DNA from: Roseateles_B sp041912595
GTDB lineage: Bacteria; Pseudomonadota; Gammaproteobacteria; Burkholderiales; Burkholderiaceae_C
DNA: 64,000 bases
Reading direction: 5' to 3'
NCBI GenBank assembly: GCA_041912595.1
Contig: JAYRMR010000026.1
Location: forward strand, 1-64,000
Below are positions 1-8,663 of the stretch, piece after piece (the stretch's first letter is position 1; the number at the start of each line of letters is the position of its first letter). A model generated the notes under the pieces. The model searched no databases. It worked only from the letters and a program-made list of their open reading frames with translations, and was not told the origin of the DNA. Position numbers and translations under genes: made by a program.

Positions 1-1
1 G

Positions 2-691
2 GCGCCCGCCCCCTCGCCCGTCCCGCAGGCCCGCCCCGACGAGCCGCTGTCCGAGCAGGACATGGAGCGCCTGCAGTCGCTGCTCGACGCCGTCCCCGGC
101 CCGCTGGAGCCGCTGGACATCAGCATGCTGGACGGCTACCTCGTGGGCGTGCTGCTGCAGCCCCGGCCCGTGCCCTTCGCGGACTGGGCGCCCTTCGTGC
201 TCGACCCGGATGGCCGCCAGCCGCCGCGCGGCTACGACGGCGAGGCGCTTTTCGCGCTGGTGCGCCGCCGCTACCGCGAGCTGAACACGGCCATCGCCGA
301 GCGCCAGTGGTTCGACCCGTGGGTCTTCGAGCTCGATGAGGACGCCGAGCCCTCGGAGGTCGTGTACGCCTGGGTGGCGGGCTTCGCGCTCGCCGCCGAG
401 CACTTCCCGGACCTGATGTCGGAAGAGGCGGCCGAGCTGCTGGAGCCGCTCGCGCAGCTCTACATGCATCTGGACCCGGACGATCTCGAGGACGCCGACG
501 AGCTGCTGGAGGAGATCGAGTCCCTCGAGCCGCCGACGGACGTGGCCGAGGCCGTCGAGTGCCTCGTGCGTGCCAGCCTGCTGCTGGCCGACGTGACGCG
601 GCCGCTCAAGAGCACGCAGCCCGCCGGCCGCCCCGGCGCCCCGCGTCGGCCCGGGCCGGGCGGGCGAGGGGGCCCGCCGCGCCGGCACTGA
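2..691 (+). CDS. UPF0149/YecA-family protein, 5' partial
   Basis: The reading frame is open to the left edge of the window, so the true start probably lies upstream. The first ATG (position 62) falls inside the region that aligns with the second copy of this family at 9481-10260: both share the block L-D-x-S-M-L-D-G-Y-L followed by G-V-L-x-Q-P-R. That block is typical of the UPF0149 (YgfB/YecA) family, whose biochemical role is unclear. Unlike the second copy this protein has no C-terminal SEC-C cysteine motif; it ends in a basic Pro/Gly/Arg-rich tail that is probably disordered. Family membership is fairly sure; function is unknown. Confidence 0.75.
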   Translation, partial: APAPSPVPQARPDEPLSEQDMERLQSLLDAVPGPLEPLDISMLDGYLVGVLLQPRPVPFADWAPFVLDPDGRQPPRGYDGEALFALVRRRYRELNTAIAERQWFDPWVFELDEDAEPSEVVYAWVAGFALAAEHFPDLMSEEAAELLEPLAQLYMHLDPDDLEDADELLEEIESLEPPTDVAEAVECLVRASLLLADVTRPLKSTQPAGRPGAPRRPGPGGRGGPPRRH

Positions 692-741
692 GCCGGCACT
701 GAGCCGGTGCTCCGGCACCGCGTCGGCACACCCGCTTGTGG

Positions 742-766
742 CACGGGGCGCTCCAGGCGCCCCGTG
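742..766. terminator. Hairpin between convergent genes, likely bidirectional terminator
   Basis: A perfect 10-bp inverted repeat (CACGGGGCGC / GCGCCCCGTG) with a 5-nt loop lies between the convergent UPF0149 gene and the S9 peptidase gene. Only a short T run (ATCGTTT) follows on the plus strand, so it may be a weak intrinsic terminator or an mRNA-end stabiliser. Confidence 0.55.
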
Positions 767-784
767 ATCGTTTCAGGCCGCCGT

Positions 785-3259
785 TCAGTTCAGCGGCTTG
801 CCCTCACCCACCTGGCGCTGCATCCACTGGCGCATCTCCCACAGCGTGTGGCCGATGGACTCGCGCGCCGTGTAGCCGTGGCCCTCGTAGGGCAGCGAGA
901 CATAGCGCACGTGGCCGCCCGTGCCGGACAGCGCCTGGTAGAAGCGCTGGCTCTGGATGGGGAAGGTGCCCGGGTTGTCGTCGCTGTCGCCGTGGATCAG
1001 CAGCAGCGGTTCCTTGAGCTTGTCGGCGTAGTTGAAGGGCGAGAGGCGCTGGTAGACGTCCTGCGCCTCCCAGTAGGTGCGCTGCTCGCTCTGGAAGCCG
1101 AAGGGCGTCAGCGAGCGGTTGTAGGCCCCGCTGCGGGCGATGCCGGCCTTGAACAGGTCGGTGTGCGCGAGCAGGTTGGCGGTCATGAAGGCGCCGTAGC
1201 TGTGGCCGCCCACCACCATGGTCTCGCGCGAGCTGACGCCCAGCTCCACGGCCTTGTCGATGATGGCCTGCGCGTTGCTGGTGATCTGCGCGATGAAGCT
1301 GTCGTTGACCGTCTTGGGGTCGCCCACCACGGGCATGGTGGCGTCCATCAGCACGACGTAGCCGTCCAGCAGCAGCATCAGCGGGCTCGTGCCGCCGAAG
1401 CTGGTGAAGCGGTTGCCGGAGCCGCTGACCTGGCCGGCGACCGAGGCGTCGGTGAACTCCAGCGGATAGGCCCACACAAAGGTCGGGCGGCGCTCGCCGG
1501 CCTGGTAGCCGGGCGGCTTGTACAGCCAGAACGACAGCTCCACGCCATCGGCCCGCTTGAACTTGACCAGCTCGCGCTGCACCTCGCGCAGCTGCGGGGC
1601 GGGGTCGGTGTAGCGGGTCAGGGCCTGGACCTGCGCCAGCTCGGCGCCGCTGCGCAGCACGAGCTGCGGCACCTCGCTCGCGCTCTCGCGGCTCAGGAGG
1701 ACCTGGCCGCCCTGGGCGTCCAGCACGGCCAGCGGGCGCTCGTAATGGCTGCTGCCGGCGCGGAACAGGCGGCGGATGCTGCCATCCGAGAGCTGCAGGC
1801 GGTCGAGGAAGGGACGCTCGCCCTCGGGGCTGGCGCCGGCGCCGACGAGCCACAGCGCGCCGTCGTCCATCCGCATCGCCTGCCGGCCGTTCGGCTGCAG
1901 GCGGCGCAGGGGCTGGCCGATGTCCTTGTAGCGGTCGCGCGTCGAACGCTCGCTGATCACGCGGGCCGGTGCCGGGCGGGCGCCGAGGTCCAGCAGGCTC
2001 AGGCGCATCCACTGGCGTTCGCGGTCCACGTCGGCCTGCACGGCCTGCTGGCCGCCTTCCAGGAACTCGGTCATCGTCGCGCGGCCGACGCTGCGGTGCA
2101 CCTCCTGCGGCTCGCCGGTGTAGGGCGCGGCCAGGCGCATGAGTCGGTCGCGGTGCTCGACCTTGCGGCGCGGGTCGCCGCCGTCGAGGGCCTCGACCCA
2201 GTACACGGCCGCATCCGCGCCCGGCGAGCTGGTGTAGTGGCGCGGGCCGGTGATGACGCCATCCACCGGCACGTCCTTCTTCAGCGCGACGGGGGCGAGG
2301 GCGCGCAGCACGCGGCCCTGGGCGTCACGCAGGTCGACGTCGCGGGCGAAGTCCTGCCAGGTGACCTGGTAGCTGAAGGGCGGGCGCAGGCGCTCGGTCA
2401 AGACCTGACCCTGCGTGCCCGCGGCCTGCAGGCTCGAGAAGAGGCCGGGCTCGCCCAGGGCCTGCAGCGCGCCGGTGCGCAGGTTCACGCGGGTGAGCTG
2501 CGAGCGCACGTAATGCGCGAAGACGGCTTCGTCCTGCGCGTTCTTCAGCAGGTCCTGCAGCGTGCGTTCCGGGGACTGGCGGCCCAGGGACTCCTGCACC
2601 GTCGGGCCGTCCGGGGCCTCGAAGCGCGGCGCCGGGCCGGTCTTGGCGGGCACAGCCAGCACGACCATCACGTCGGGGCCTTGCCAGACGGCATCCGCTT
2701 CCAGGAGGGTGTTGAGCTTCAGGCCCTGGACCTTCTTGATCGCCCCGGTGCCGGGCTCACCCACCCACAGCTCCACGCCCGTGGGGGTGCGGCGGTTGAG
2801 CAGGAAGTGGCGGCTGTCCGGCGACCAGCGCAGGTGATGGAAGCCGCCGCCGGCGGGCAGGGCCACGGTGCGTTCGGCGCCGCCCGCCACGGGACGCAGC
2901 ACGAGGCTCTCCAGCGAGGGCGTGCTCAGCAGGGGCGCATGGGCGGCGGGGTCGATGCGCATGCCGGCCAGCTTGAGCGCCGGACGGGCGAGGTCCGCCA
3001 CCTGCCGGTAGCGCTGGCTGCGCAGCACAGCCAGGGTCTTCTGGTCGGGCGAGAGGCTGTGCGTGGGCAGCGCGGGCGCGTCGAGCACGGCCCGCATGGC
3101 CTCGCTGGGCTGCTGGTAGCGGTTCACAGCGGACGCGGCGGACGCGGCCTCCGCGGGGGCCTGGGCCGTGGCGGCCAGCGGTGCCAGCGCCCCGAAGGCC
3201 AGGCTGAGGGCGATGCAGAGCGCGCGCGGGGTGCGGGCGGGGGACAGGCGGCTGGGCAT
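785..3259 (-). CDS. Secreted S9 family (prolyl oligopeptidase-type) peptidase
   Basis: A serine peptidase of 824 residues, predicted to be exported: a basic start is followed by a hydrophobic stretch (about residues 12-32) ending A-T-A-Q-A. The long middle region (about 50-560) is compatible with the beta-propeller of S9 enzymes and the C-terminal third is an alpha/beta-hydrolase. The nucleophile elbow G-G-H-S-Y-G places Ser687. The H-G-D-S-D-D segment offers Asp760 and E-G-H-G-Y offers His794, a complete S9 triad. A GGAG ribosome-binding sequence precedes the ATG. The substrate cannot be named; related bacterial proteins cleave oligopeptides in the periplasm. It stands alone and converges on the UPF0149 gene. 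One copy of the dispersed 13-bp motif lies inside it, encoding G-Q-V-L at residues 284-287. Confidence 0.9.
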   Translation of the reverse strand: MPSRLSPARTPRALCIALSLAFGALAPLAATAQAPAEAASAASAVNRYQQPSEAMRAVLDAPALPTHSLSPDQKTLAVLRSQRYRQVADLARPALKLAGMRIDPAAHAPLLSTPSLESLVLRPVAGGAERTVALPAGGGFHHLRWSPDSRHFLLNRRTPTGVELWVGEPGTGAIKKVQGLKLNTLLEADAVWQGPDVMVVLAVPAKTGPAPRFEAPDGPTVQESLGRQSPERTLQDLLKNAQDEAVFAHYVRSQLTRVNLRTGALQALGEPGLFSSLQAAGTQGQVLTERLRPPFSYQVTWQDFARDVDLRDAQGRVLRALAPVALKKDVPVDGVITGPRHYTSSPGADAAVYWVEALDGGDPRRKVEHRDRLMRLAAPYTGEPQEVHRSVGRATMTEFLEGGQQAVQADVDRERQWMRLSLLDLGARPAPARVISERSTRDRYKDIGQPLRRLQPNGRQAMRMDDGALWLVGAGASPEGERPFLDRLQLSDGSIRRLFRAGSSHYERPLAVLDAQGGQVLLSRESASEVPQLVLRSGAELAQVQALTRYTDPAPQLREVQRELVKFKRADGVELSFWLYKPPGYQAGERRPTFVWAYPLEFTDASVAGQVSGSGNRFTSFGGTSPLMLLLDGYVVLMDATMPVVGDPKTVNDSFIAQITSNAQAIIDKAVELGVSSRETMVVGGHSYGAFMTANLLAHTDLFKAGIARSGAYNRSLTPFGFQSEQRTYWEAQDVYQRLSPFNYADKLKEPLLLIHGDSDDNPGTFPIQSQRFYQALSGTGGHVRYVSLPYEGHGYTARESIGHTLWEMRQWMQRQVGEGKPLN
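2399..2411 (+). repeat. Dispersed motif CAAGACCTGACCC, copy 1
   Basis: Exact 13-mer inside the S9 peptidase gene. On the coding strand it reads GGT CAG GTC TTG (Gly-Gln-Val-Leu), using GGT and TTG codons that are uncommon in this G+C-rich DNA. A second G-Q-V-L in the same protein (residues 518-521) is encoded with different codons, so the DNA word is not forced by the peptide. Confidence 0.85.
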
Positions 3260-3392
3260 GGTGACAAGCTCCGGAAGATCCGCCGGCCGGTCGGTCGTGC
3301 CGACGATCCGGGCCGCGCGGGAATGGCGTCAGAGGGCTGCCTCGGGAGGCAAAGCCCCGGAATCTAGCAGGGCTGGCCCCCCGTGCCTTTCG

Positions 3393-4748
3393 TCAGGCCT
3401 GCGCCTGCCGGACCTGGAAGAGGCGGGCCGCATGCAGGCCCAGGCCGCTGGCGACCGAGGCGAAGGCGTCGCCCTGGACCCGGCGTGCCGTCGGGTAGTC
3501 CGCCGCGATGCGCTCGGCCAGCGGGACGAGCCCGGTGGAGCCGCCGGTGAAGTAGAGGGCGTCGATGCGCTCCGGGGTCAGGCCGGCCAGCGCCACGGTC
3601 TCGCGGCCCGCCTGGGCGATGCGCTCGATGTCGCGGCCCAGGGCCTGGTGAGCGCCGTCGGCGTCGAAGCGGACCGCCAGGCCGGACTCGATGAGGCCCA
3701 GGTCCACGTCCACCTGGCCGCCCGCCGCCACGGCGATCTTGGCGTCCTCCGCGCGGCTGGCCAGCTCGTGGCCGAAACGCTCCTCGACGACCGTCATCAG
3801 GCGGTCGTGGTGGCGCGTGTTGCCGTAGAAGCTGCGCATGCTGCGCAGTTCCGCCATGCGCTGCGGGCTGTAGACGGTGTTGATCAGGTGCCAGGTCGCG
3901 AGGTCGAAGTAGACGCCGCTGGGCACCTCGCGCGGCACCTGGCCGGGCTTGGCCGGACCGAGGCTGCGGTAGCCGAACTCCGGCAGGATGGCGGCCAGCT
4001 CGACGTGGCGGTCGAAGTCCGTGCCGGCGATGTGCACGCCGTGGTTGGCGAGGATGTCTTCGCGGCGGTCCAGCCGCGCCATGCGCTCCGGGCCGACGCG
4101 CACGATGGAGAAGTCGGACGTGCCGCCGCCGATGTCGGCGACCAGCACGAGCTGCTCGGACGTGGCCTGGCGCTCGTAGTCGAAGGCCGCGGCAATGGGC
4201 TCGAACTGGAAATGGATGTCGGTGAAGCCGACGGCGCGGGCGGCGGATGCGAGCGAGGCCTGGGCGGCGGCGTCGCGCACCGGGTCCTCGTCGACGAAGA
4301 AGACGGGGCGGCCCAGCACCACGCGGTCGATCGCATGGCCTGCGGCGGCCTCGGCCTGGCCCTTCAGCCGCTTCAGGTAGCCGGCCAGCATGTCGAAGTA
4401 CTTCACACCCCGGCCGCCACCGGCATCGGTGGTCTGGTCGATGAGGCTGGAGCCGAGGATGCTCTTCATCGAGCGCATCAGGCGGCCGTCGGTGCCTTCC
4501 ACATAGGCGGCCAGCGCGGCGCGGCCGAAGGCGCGGGGCGGGCCGTCGGCGTCGTGGCGGCCTTCCGTGAAGTAGAAGACCGCCGTGGGCATGGTGACGC
4601 GGCTGCCCTCGAGCGCCACCAGGCGCATGCCGCCCGCCGGGTCAGGAATGGCGACGGCCGAGTTGGACGTGCCGAAGTCGATGGCACAGAAATTGGCGGC
4701 GCTGGGGGAAGCGGCGCCAGAGGACATGGCGCTGGAAACGGAAGACAT
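3393..4748 (-). CDS. yegD: Hsp70-family chaperone-like ATPase YegD
   Basis: This 451-residue protein matches the length of E. coli YegD (about 450), a short Hsp70 relative that lacks the usual substrate-binding domain. Visible nucleotide-binding motifs are phosphate-1 near the N-terminus (A-I-D-F-G-T-S-N-S), phosphate-2 (V-A-D-I-G-G-G-T-S-D-F) in the middle and the adenosine motif (F-T-G-G-S-T-G-L-V-P) near residue 400. It is cytosolic, since no signal is present. It lies on the same strand as dadA, 99 bases downstream. The N-terminal 18 residues are Ser/Ala-rich; a start at the second Met is possible, and upstream Shine-Dalgarno support is weak for both. Client proteins are unknown. Confidence 0.9.
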   Translation of the reverse strand: MSSVSSAMSSGAASPSAANFCAIDFGTSNSAVAIPDPAGGMRLVALEGSRVTMPTAVFYFTEGRHDADGPPRAFGRAALAAYVEGTDGRLMRSMKSILGSSLIDQTTDAGGGRGVKYFDMLAGYLKRLKGQAEAAAGHAIDRVVLGRPVFFVDEDPVRDAAAQASLASAARAVGFTDIHFQFEPIAAAFDYERQATSEQLVLVADIGGGTSDFSIVRVGPERMARLDRREDILANHGVHIAGTDFDRHVELAAILPEFGYRSLGPAKPGQVPREVPSGVYFDLATWHLINTVYSPQRMAELRSMRSFYGNTRHHDRLMTVVEERFGHELASRAEDAKIAVAAGGQVDVDLGLIESGLAVRFDADGAHQALGRDIERIAQAGRETVALAGLTPERIDALYFTGGSTGLVPLAERIAADYPTARRVQGDAFASVASGLGLHAARLFQVRQAQA

Positions 4749-4847
4749 GGCGGCGCCCTGAAATGCGGGGAAGGGCGCGGATTGTAGTCATCCCGGCCGA
4801 CCGGCGCCGCTGGGGGGCGGCTCCGGCCGCCGTCGGGCCGGGTCCGC

Positions 4848-6164
4848 TCAGGCCGTGGCCAGGCGGCGCGCCGGCGTGGCGGGCAGGGCGTCGCCGTAGA
4901 AGCCGAAGCCTTCCAGCGCGGGGCGCTTGCCGCTCAGCAGCTCGGCCACCGCGCGGCCCGAACCGGCGCCATGCGTCCAGCCCAGCGTGCCGTGGCCGGC
5001 GTTCAGCCAGAGGTTGGACGCCTTCTTCGAGCGGCCGATGTAGGGGATGTTCGTCGGCGTGCTGGGGCGCAGGCCGGTCCAGTAGTTGCGCTCGCCGAGG
5101 TCGGCCACGCCGGGGAAGAGCTCCTCGTAGCGCTTGACCAGGGCGTCGCAGCGCACGCGCGAGGTGGGCGTGTCGAGGCTCGTGTCCATGCCCACCAGCT
5201 CGGCCGTGCCGGCGATGCGCACGTAGTCGCCCAGGCGGGAGATGGCGATCTTGCGGGTGTCGTCCAGCAGGCTCACGACGCTCGCCTGCTCGGGCTTCTT
5301 CAGGCGCAGCGTGGCCGAGTAGCCCTTGGCGGGGTAGATGTTGAGGAACTCGCCCAGCGGCTTGAGCAGCTGCGGCGTGTACGAGGCCATGGCCGCCACG
5401 AAGGCGTCGCCCTTGAGCACGGCCTTCTGGCCGGTGCGCACATTGGCGATCTGGACGCTGCCGATGGCCTGGCCTTCGCGCTGCAGGCCGAGGATGTCGT
5501 GGCCGTAGAGGAAGGTCGCGCCGCGCGCGATGCAGGCCTGCGCCAGCTTCTGCGTGAAGACGCAGGCGTCGCCCGATTCATCGCTGGGCGTGAAGGTGCC
5601 GCCGAAGATGTTGTTGCCGAAGGCGCGCAGCGCGGGCTCGACCTTGAGCACCTCGTCGCGGTTCAGGACGCGGCGATCCACGCCGTGGCTGCGCATGACC
5701 TCGGCGCCGGCGGCGCCGGCGTCGAAGTCGGCCTGGCTGGAGAAGAAGTGCAGGATGCCGCGCTCGAGGCGCTCGTACTCGATGCCCGTCTGCGTCACCA
5801 GCGACTTCAGCGATTCATGGCTGTAGCGGCCCAGGCGCACCAGTTGCTCCACATTGCGCTCGAAGGCGGCGTTGGTGCACTGGGTGAGGAAGCTCAGGCC
5901 CCAGCGCCATTGCGCCACTTCCAGGCGCGGGCGGAACAGCAGGGGGGAGTCATCGCGCAGCAGCCACTTGGCGACCTTGAAGGGCGCGCCGGCATTGGCC
6001 CAGGGCTCGCAGAAGCTGACGGAGATCTGCGCGCCATTGGCGAAGCTGGTCTCCATGGCGGCGTCTTCCTGGCGGTCGACCACGACCACTTCATGGCCTT
6101 CCTCCAGCAGATACCAGGCGGTGGCGACGCCGATGATGCCTGCACCCAGAACGACGACTTTCAT
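4848..6164 (-). CDS. dadA: D-amino acid dehydrogenase (small subunit type)
   Basis: An FAD enzyme of 438 residues (E. coli DadA is 432) that oxidatively deaminates D-amino acids, classically D-alanine to pyruvate and ammonia, passing electrons to the respiratory chain. The N-terminal dinucleotide fold V-V-L-G-A-G-I-I-G-V is intact, followed by the family blocks around E-T-S-F-A-N-G-A-Q-I-S and the C-terminal G-H-G-T-L-G-W-T motif. An AGGAG ribosome-binding site precedes the ATG. Its start faces the ArgP-type regulator across 192 bases, a layout in which the regulator often controls the neighbour (inference). No alanine racemase gene (dadX) follows. Confidence 0.93.
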   Translation of the reverse strand: MKVVVLGAGIIGVATAWYLLEEGHEVVVVDRQEDAAMETSFANGAQISVSFCEPWANAGAPFKVAKWLLRDDSPLLFRPRLEVAQWRWGLSFLTQCTNAAFERNVEQLVRLGRYSHESLKSLVTQTGIEYERLERGILHFFSSQADFDAGAAGAEVMRSHGVDRRVLNRDEVLKVEPALRAFGNNIFGGTFTPSDESGDACVFTQKLAQACIARGATFLYGHDILGLQREGQAIGSVQIANVRTGQKAVLKGDAFVAAMASYTPQLLKPLGEFLNIYPAKGYSATLRLKKPEQASVVSLLDDTRKIAISRLGDYVRIAGTAELVGMDTSLDTPTSRVRCDALVKRYEELFPGVADLGERNYWTGLRPSTPTNIPYIGRSKKASNLWLNAGHGTLGWTHGAGSGRAVAELLSGKRPALEGFGFYGDALPATPARRLATA

Positions 6165-6356
6165 CTGTACTGCTCCTGCGAAGGAAGCCCGTGGGCGGGA
6201 TTCCGGAATGATCGGCGCTTGCGTGGCCGGATTGAAGGGGGAAGACGGCGGGAAATCGCCGCGGGCGTGAGACGCGACACGGCTGGCGCATTGTCCGGAG
6301 CCTGACGCAAATCAAGAAGCGCCATTCATATTTCTCGCGATACATTAATTGTTCTT

Positions 6357-7331
6357 ATGAAAGACCTCGACTCCGCCGGACTCGACTGCCTGGCCGCCCT
6401 GGCGGACGAGCGCAGCTTCGAGCGAGCCGCCCAGCGCCTGAGCGTCACGCAGAGCGCGGTCTCGCAGCGCCTGCGCAGCCTGGAGGCGCAGGTCGGTCAA
6501 CTGCTGGTCGTGCGCTCCCGCCCCTTGCGGCTGACGGAGCCGGGCAAGGTCCTGCTGCGCTTTGCGCGCCAGCTGCAGGCGCTGCGCACCGACGTCGCCC
6601 GGGAGCTGGGCAGCCAGGTGACGCCGCACGAGCGCCTGCCCATCGCCGTCAACGCCGACAGCCTCGCCACCTGGGTGCTCCCGGCCCTGGACGGCCTCGT
6701 GCAGCAGGGGCTGCGCGAGGGCTTCGGCCTGGAGCTGATCGTCGATGACCAGGACTTCACCCACGACTGGCTCCGCCAGGGTGAGGTGCTGGGCTGCGTC
6801 AGCACGGTGAAGCAGGCGTTGCGGGGCTGCGTAGTGCAGCCGCTCGGGGTGATGTCCTATGTGGCCGTCGCCAGCCCGGATTTCATCGCCCGCCACCTGC
6901 CGGGCGGGCTCAACGAGGCCAACTTTTCGCAACTGCCCTTCCTCGTCTTCAACCGCAAGGACGACAACCAGGTGCAGTGGATCAGCCAGGCCTTCGGGGT
7001 GCGGCATCCGCGGCTGAAGGAGCGCTATGTGCCGTCCAGCGACGCCATCGTGCGGGCGGCCTGCATGGGCTGGGGCATCGCCGTGGTGCCGGAGCTGCAG
7101 GTGCGCGAGCTGGTGCGCAAGCGCCAGCTGCTGCCCCTGCGCGCTGAAGTCAGCGTGGATCTGACGCTCTATTGGCACCAATGGAAGCTCGTGAGCGAGG
7201 CCGCGCCGGCGCCGGGCCGGGTGGCCCTGCTGGATCAGGTGGGGCAGGCGCTCAGCACGGGCGCCCGGAGCGCGCTCAAGGCCTTGGCCGGGCGGCGCAA
7301 GGCGGGCGCGGACGCGACGGCGAAGGGCTGA
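6357..7331 (+). CDS. LysR-family regulator of the ArgP/LysG type
   Basis: This 324-residue LysR protein has the helix-turn-helix at about residues 13-60 (F-E-R-A-A-Q-R-L-S-V-T-Q-S-A-V-S-Q-R-L) and an effector domain to about 290. The N-terminal pattern L-D-C-L-A-A-L-A-D-E-R-S-F resembles the ArgP (IciA)/LysG group, which senses basic amino acids and usually drives a LysE/ArgO exporter. No exporter is adjacent here; the divergent neighbour is dadA, so control of D-amino-acid oxidation is a reasonable inference. The intergenic stretch just upstream is A+T rich with no good Shine-Dalgarno before the ATG. The C-terminal extension after residue 300 is Ala/Lys/Arg rich. Confidence 0.85.
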   Translation: MKDLDSAGLDCLAALADERSFERAAQRLSVTQSAVSQRLRSLEAQVGQLLVVRSRPLRLTEPGKVLLRFARQLQALRTDVARELGSQVTPHERLPIAVNADSLATWVLPALDGLVQQGLREGFGLELIVDDQDFTHDWLRQGEVLGCVSTVKQALRGCVVQPLGVMSYVAVASPDFIARHLPGGLNEANFSQLPFLVFNRKDDNQVQWISQAFGVRHPRLKERYVPSSDAIVRAACMGWGIAVVPELQVRELVRKRQLLPLRAEVSVDLTLYWHQWKLVSEAAPAPGRVALLDQVGQALSTGARSALKALAGRRKAGADATAKG

Positions 7332-7343
7332 GCGAAGGGGCGC

Positions 7344-7586
7344 TCAAAGACCCTGCCGGGCCAGCGCCACCCGCCGAGCAGGCGCGGAGGCGGCGGTCAT
7401 GGGCTGTGCCGCACCGCCGGATCGCGTGGGCAGCGTGGCGGGGTGGGGCGCCTGACGCTGTGCCAGGGGACCGTGAGCGTGAGGCGCCGCGCCGGATGTG
7501 GCGGCATGCCAGCACACACTCAGCACCGCCAAGGCAATGGAGCACAGCATGCCGCGACTCAGCACGAGGAAGGTGCGAACAGTCAT
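7344..7586 (-). CDS. Possible small exported protein (80 aa)
   Basis: An 80-residue frame with a plausible signal sequence or membrane anchor: after M-T-V-R-T-F it runs hydrophobic (about residues 6-26, including L-C-S-I-A-L-A-V-L-S-V-C), then becomes a His/Pro/Ala-rich tail with no recognisable domain. The frame continues upstream, but this ATG is where protein-like sequence begins. There is no strong ribosome-binding site. It converges on the ArgP-type gene and occupies an otherwise gene-free stretch. It could be spurious. Confidence 0.35.
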   Translation of the reverse strand: MTVRTFLVLSRGMLCSIALAVLSVCWHAATSGAAPHAHGPLAQRQAPHPATLPTRSGGAAQPMTAASAPARRVALARQGL

Positions 7587-7835
7587 GCCGAAACCATAGC
7601 ATTTCGCACAGGGATTGCACCGATGGCATTGGCAACAAACACTTGGCTTTGCATCACTTTGCAAGCGCGTGAGTTTTTGCCAACTGCCTGTCGTTTTCCA
7701 CCCAATTGTGGGATATCTGCGGGCGCTCAGACGAGCACACTGGAACCCTGCGTGATCCAGCGCAAGATGCGAGGGATGCACGATGGAATCGGGCCTCCGG
7801 GCCGTTTCACGTCCAGCTGCCAGATGAGGTCCACC

Positions 7836-8063
7836 ATGCGATTTGCCCCTGCCGCCGCACTGCGATTCTTCCGCCGTCAGCCCAGCAATCGCCCGGTGCA
7901 GGACCCGGCGGACATGGGCACGGCCTTCGGGCTCGAGGTCACGCTCGAGGACGAGGCTGACTCATTTCGGCGCACCAGCGACTACCAGCGCCTCGAGTCC
8001 ACCGAAAGCCCGCCGCCGAGCGCGGGCGAGTCGCCACTGGCCTGGCTGCACCGCCGGGTGTAG
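7836..8063 (+). CDS. Small hypothetical protein (75 aa)
   Basis: A 75-residue frame with a good ribosome-binding site (GAGGT six bases before the ATG). The N-terminal 20 residues are basic and aromatic, the middle is acidic (L-E-V-T-L-E-D-E-A-D) and the end is proline rich. I recognise no domain, and no signal peptide or membrane segment is evident. It converges on the universal stress protein gene. The Shine-Dalgarno is the main support. Confidence 0.5.
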   Translation: MRFAPAAALRFFRRQPSNRPVQDPADMGTAFGLEVTLEDEADSFRRTSDYQRLESTESPPPSAGESPLAWLHRRV

Positions 8064-8100
8064 CGAAGGCGGGCGCCTCGGCTGAGGCGCCGCGCGGCGT

Positions 8101-8523
8101 TCAGCGGACCAGCAGGACGGGCACGTCCGTCTGGCTCATGACCTTGGTCGCCACCGAGCCCAGCACCAGATTGCCCAGCGTGCCGTGGCCGTGCGAGCCC
8201 ATCAGCAGCAGGTCGAACTTGCCCTTGTTGGCCGCCGCCGCAATGACGTCGGACGCCGGGCCGACCTTGCTCACGAACTCGGCGCGGACCTTCTGCTTCT
8301 CGAAGAAGGTGCGGAGGGTCTTGAGCACCTTCTCGGCCTCGTCGTCGTAGTAGGACTTCAGCACGGCCTTGTCCAGCACGGCGGCCGCGCGCGGCGGCAC
8401 GGCCGGCACGGCGTGCAGGACGGTGTACTGGTGCGCGTTGCCCAGCCATTCGTCGTGCGCGACCAGGTAGGCCAGCATGCGCTTGGTGTAGGAGCTGCCG
8501 TCGACGGCGACCAGAATCTTCAT
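8101..8523 (-). CDS. Universal stress protein (UspA family)
   Basis: A single Usp domain of 140 residues. It opens M-K-I-L-V-A-V-D-G-S and carries the ATP-binding pattern G-S-H-G-H-G followed ten residues on by G-S-V-A near the C-terminus, so it is the nucleotide-binding subtype. The start is set by a GGGGAG ribosome-binding site seven bases upstream; an upstream in-frame ATG (8541) would bury that site in coding sequence. Such proteins are cytosolic dimers induced by stress or growth arrest, and the specific role is unknown. Confidence 0.9.
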   Translation of the reverse strand: MKILVAVDGSSYTKRMLAYLVAHDEWLGNAHQYTVLHAVPAVPPRAAAVLDKAVLKSYYDDEAEKVLKTLRTFFEKQKVRAEFVSKVGPASDVIAAAANKGKFDLLLMGSHGHGTLGNLVLGSVATKVMSQTDVPVLLVR

Positions 8524-8663
8524 GCCATTTCTCCCCGCCATCAGCTGGCGTCATGTACGTTGGGTGCGCATGAAGTCTGGCACAAGCCGCGCGGGCCGGA
8601 TTGACGAATCTCAAGCGGCGCCGGCCCGATGGGCGACCCCGCTGCGCGCCGGGCGATCCCCGA

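Noticed and set aside
707..3367. Very long open frame on the strand opposite the S9 peptidase
   Set aside because: Its composition is Ala/Gly/Arg/His/Gln-rich with no domain, typical of the antisense frame of a G+C-rich gene. The S9 peptidase on the other strand has a signal peptide and full catalytic triad.
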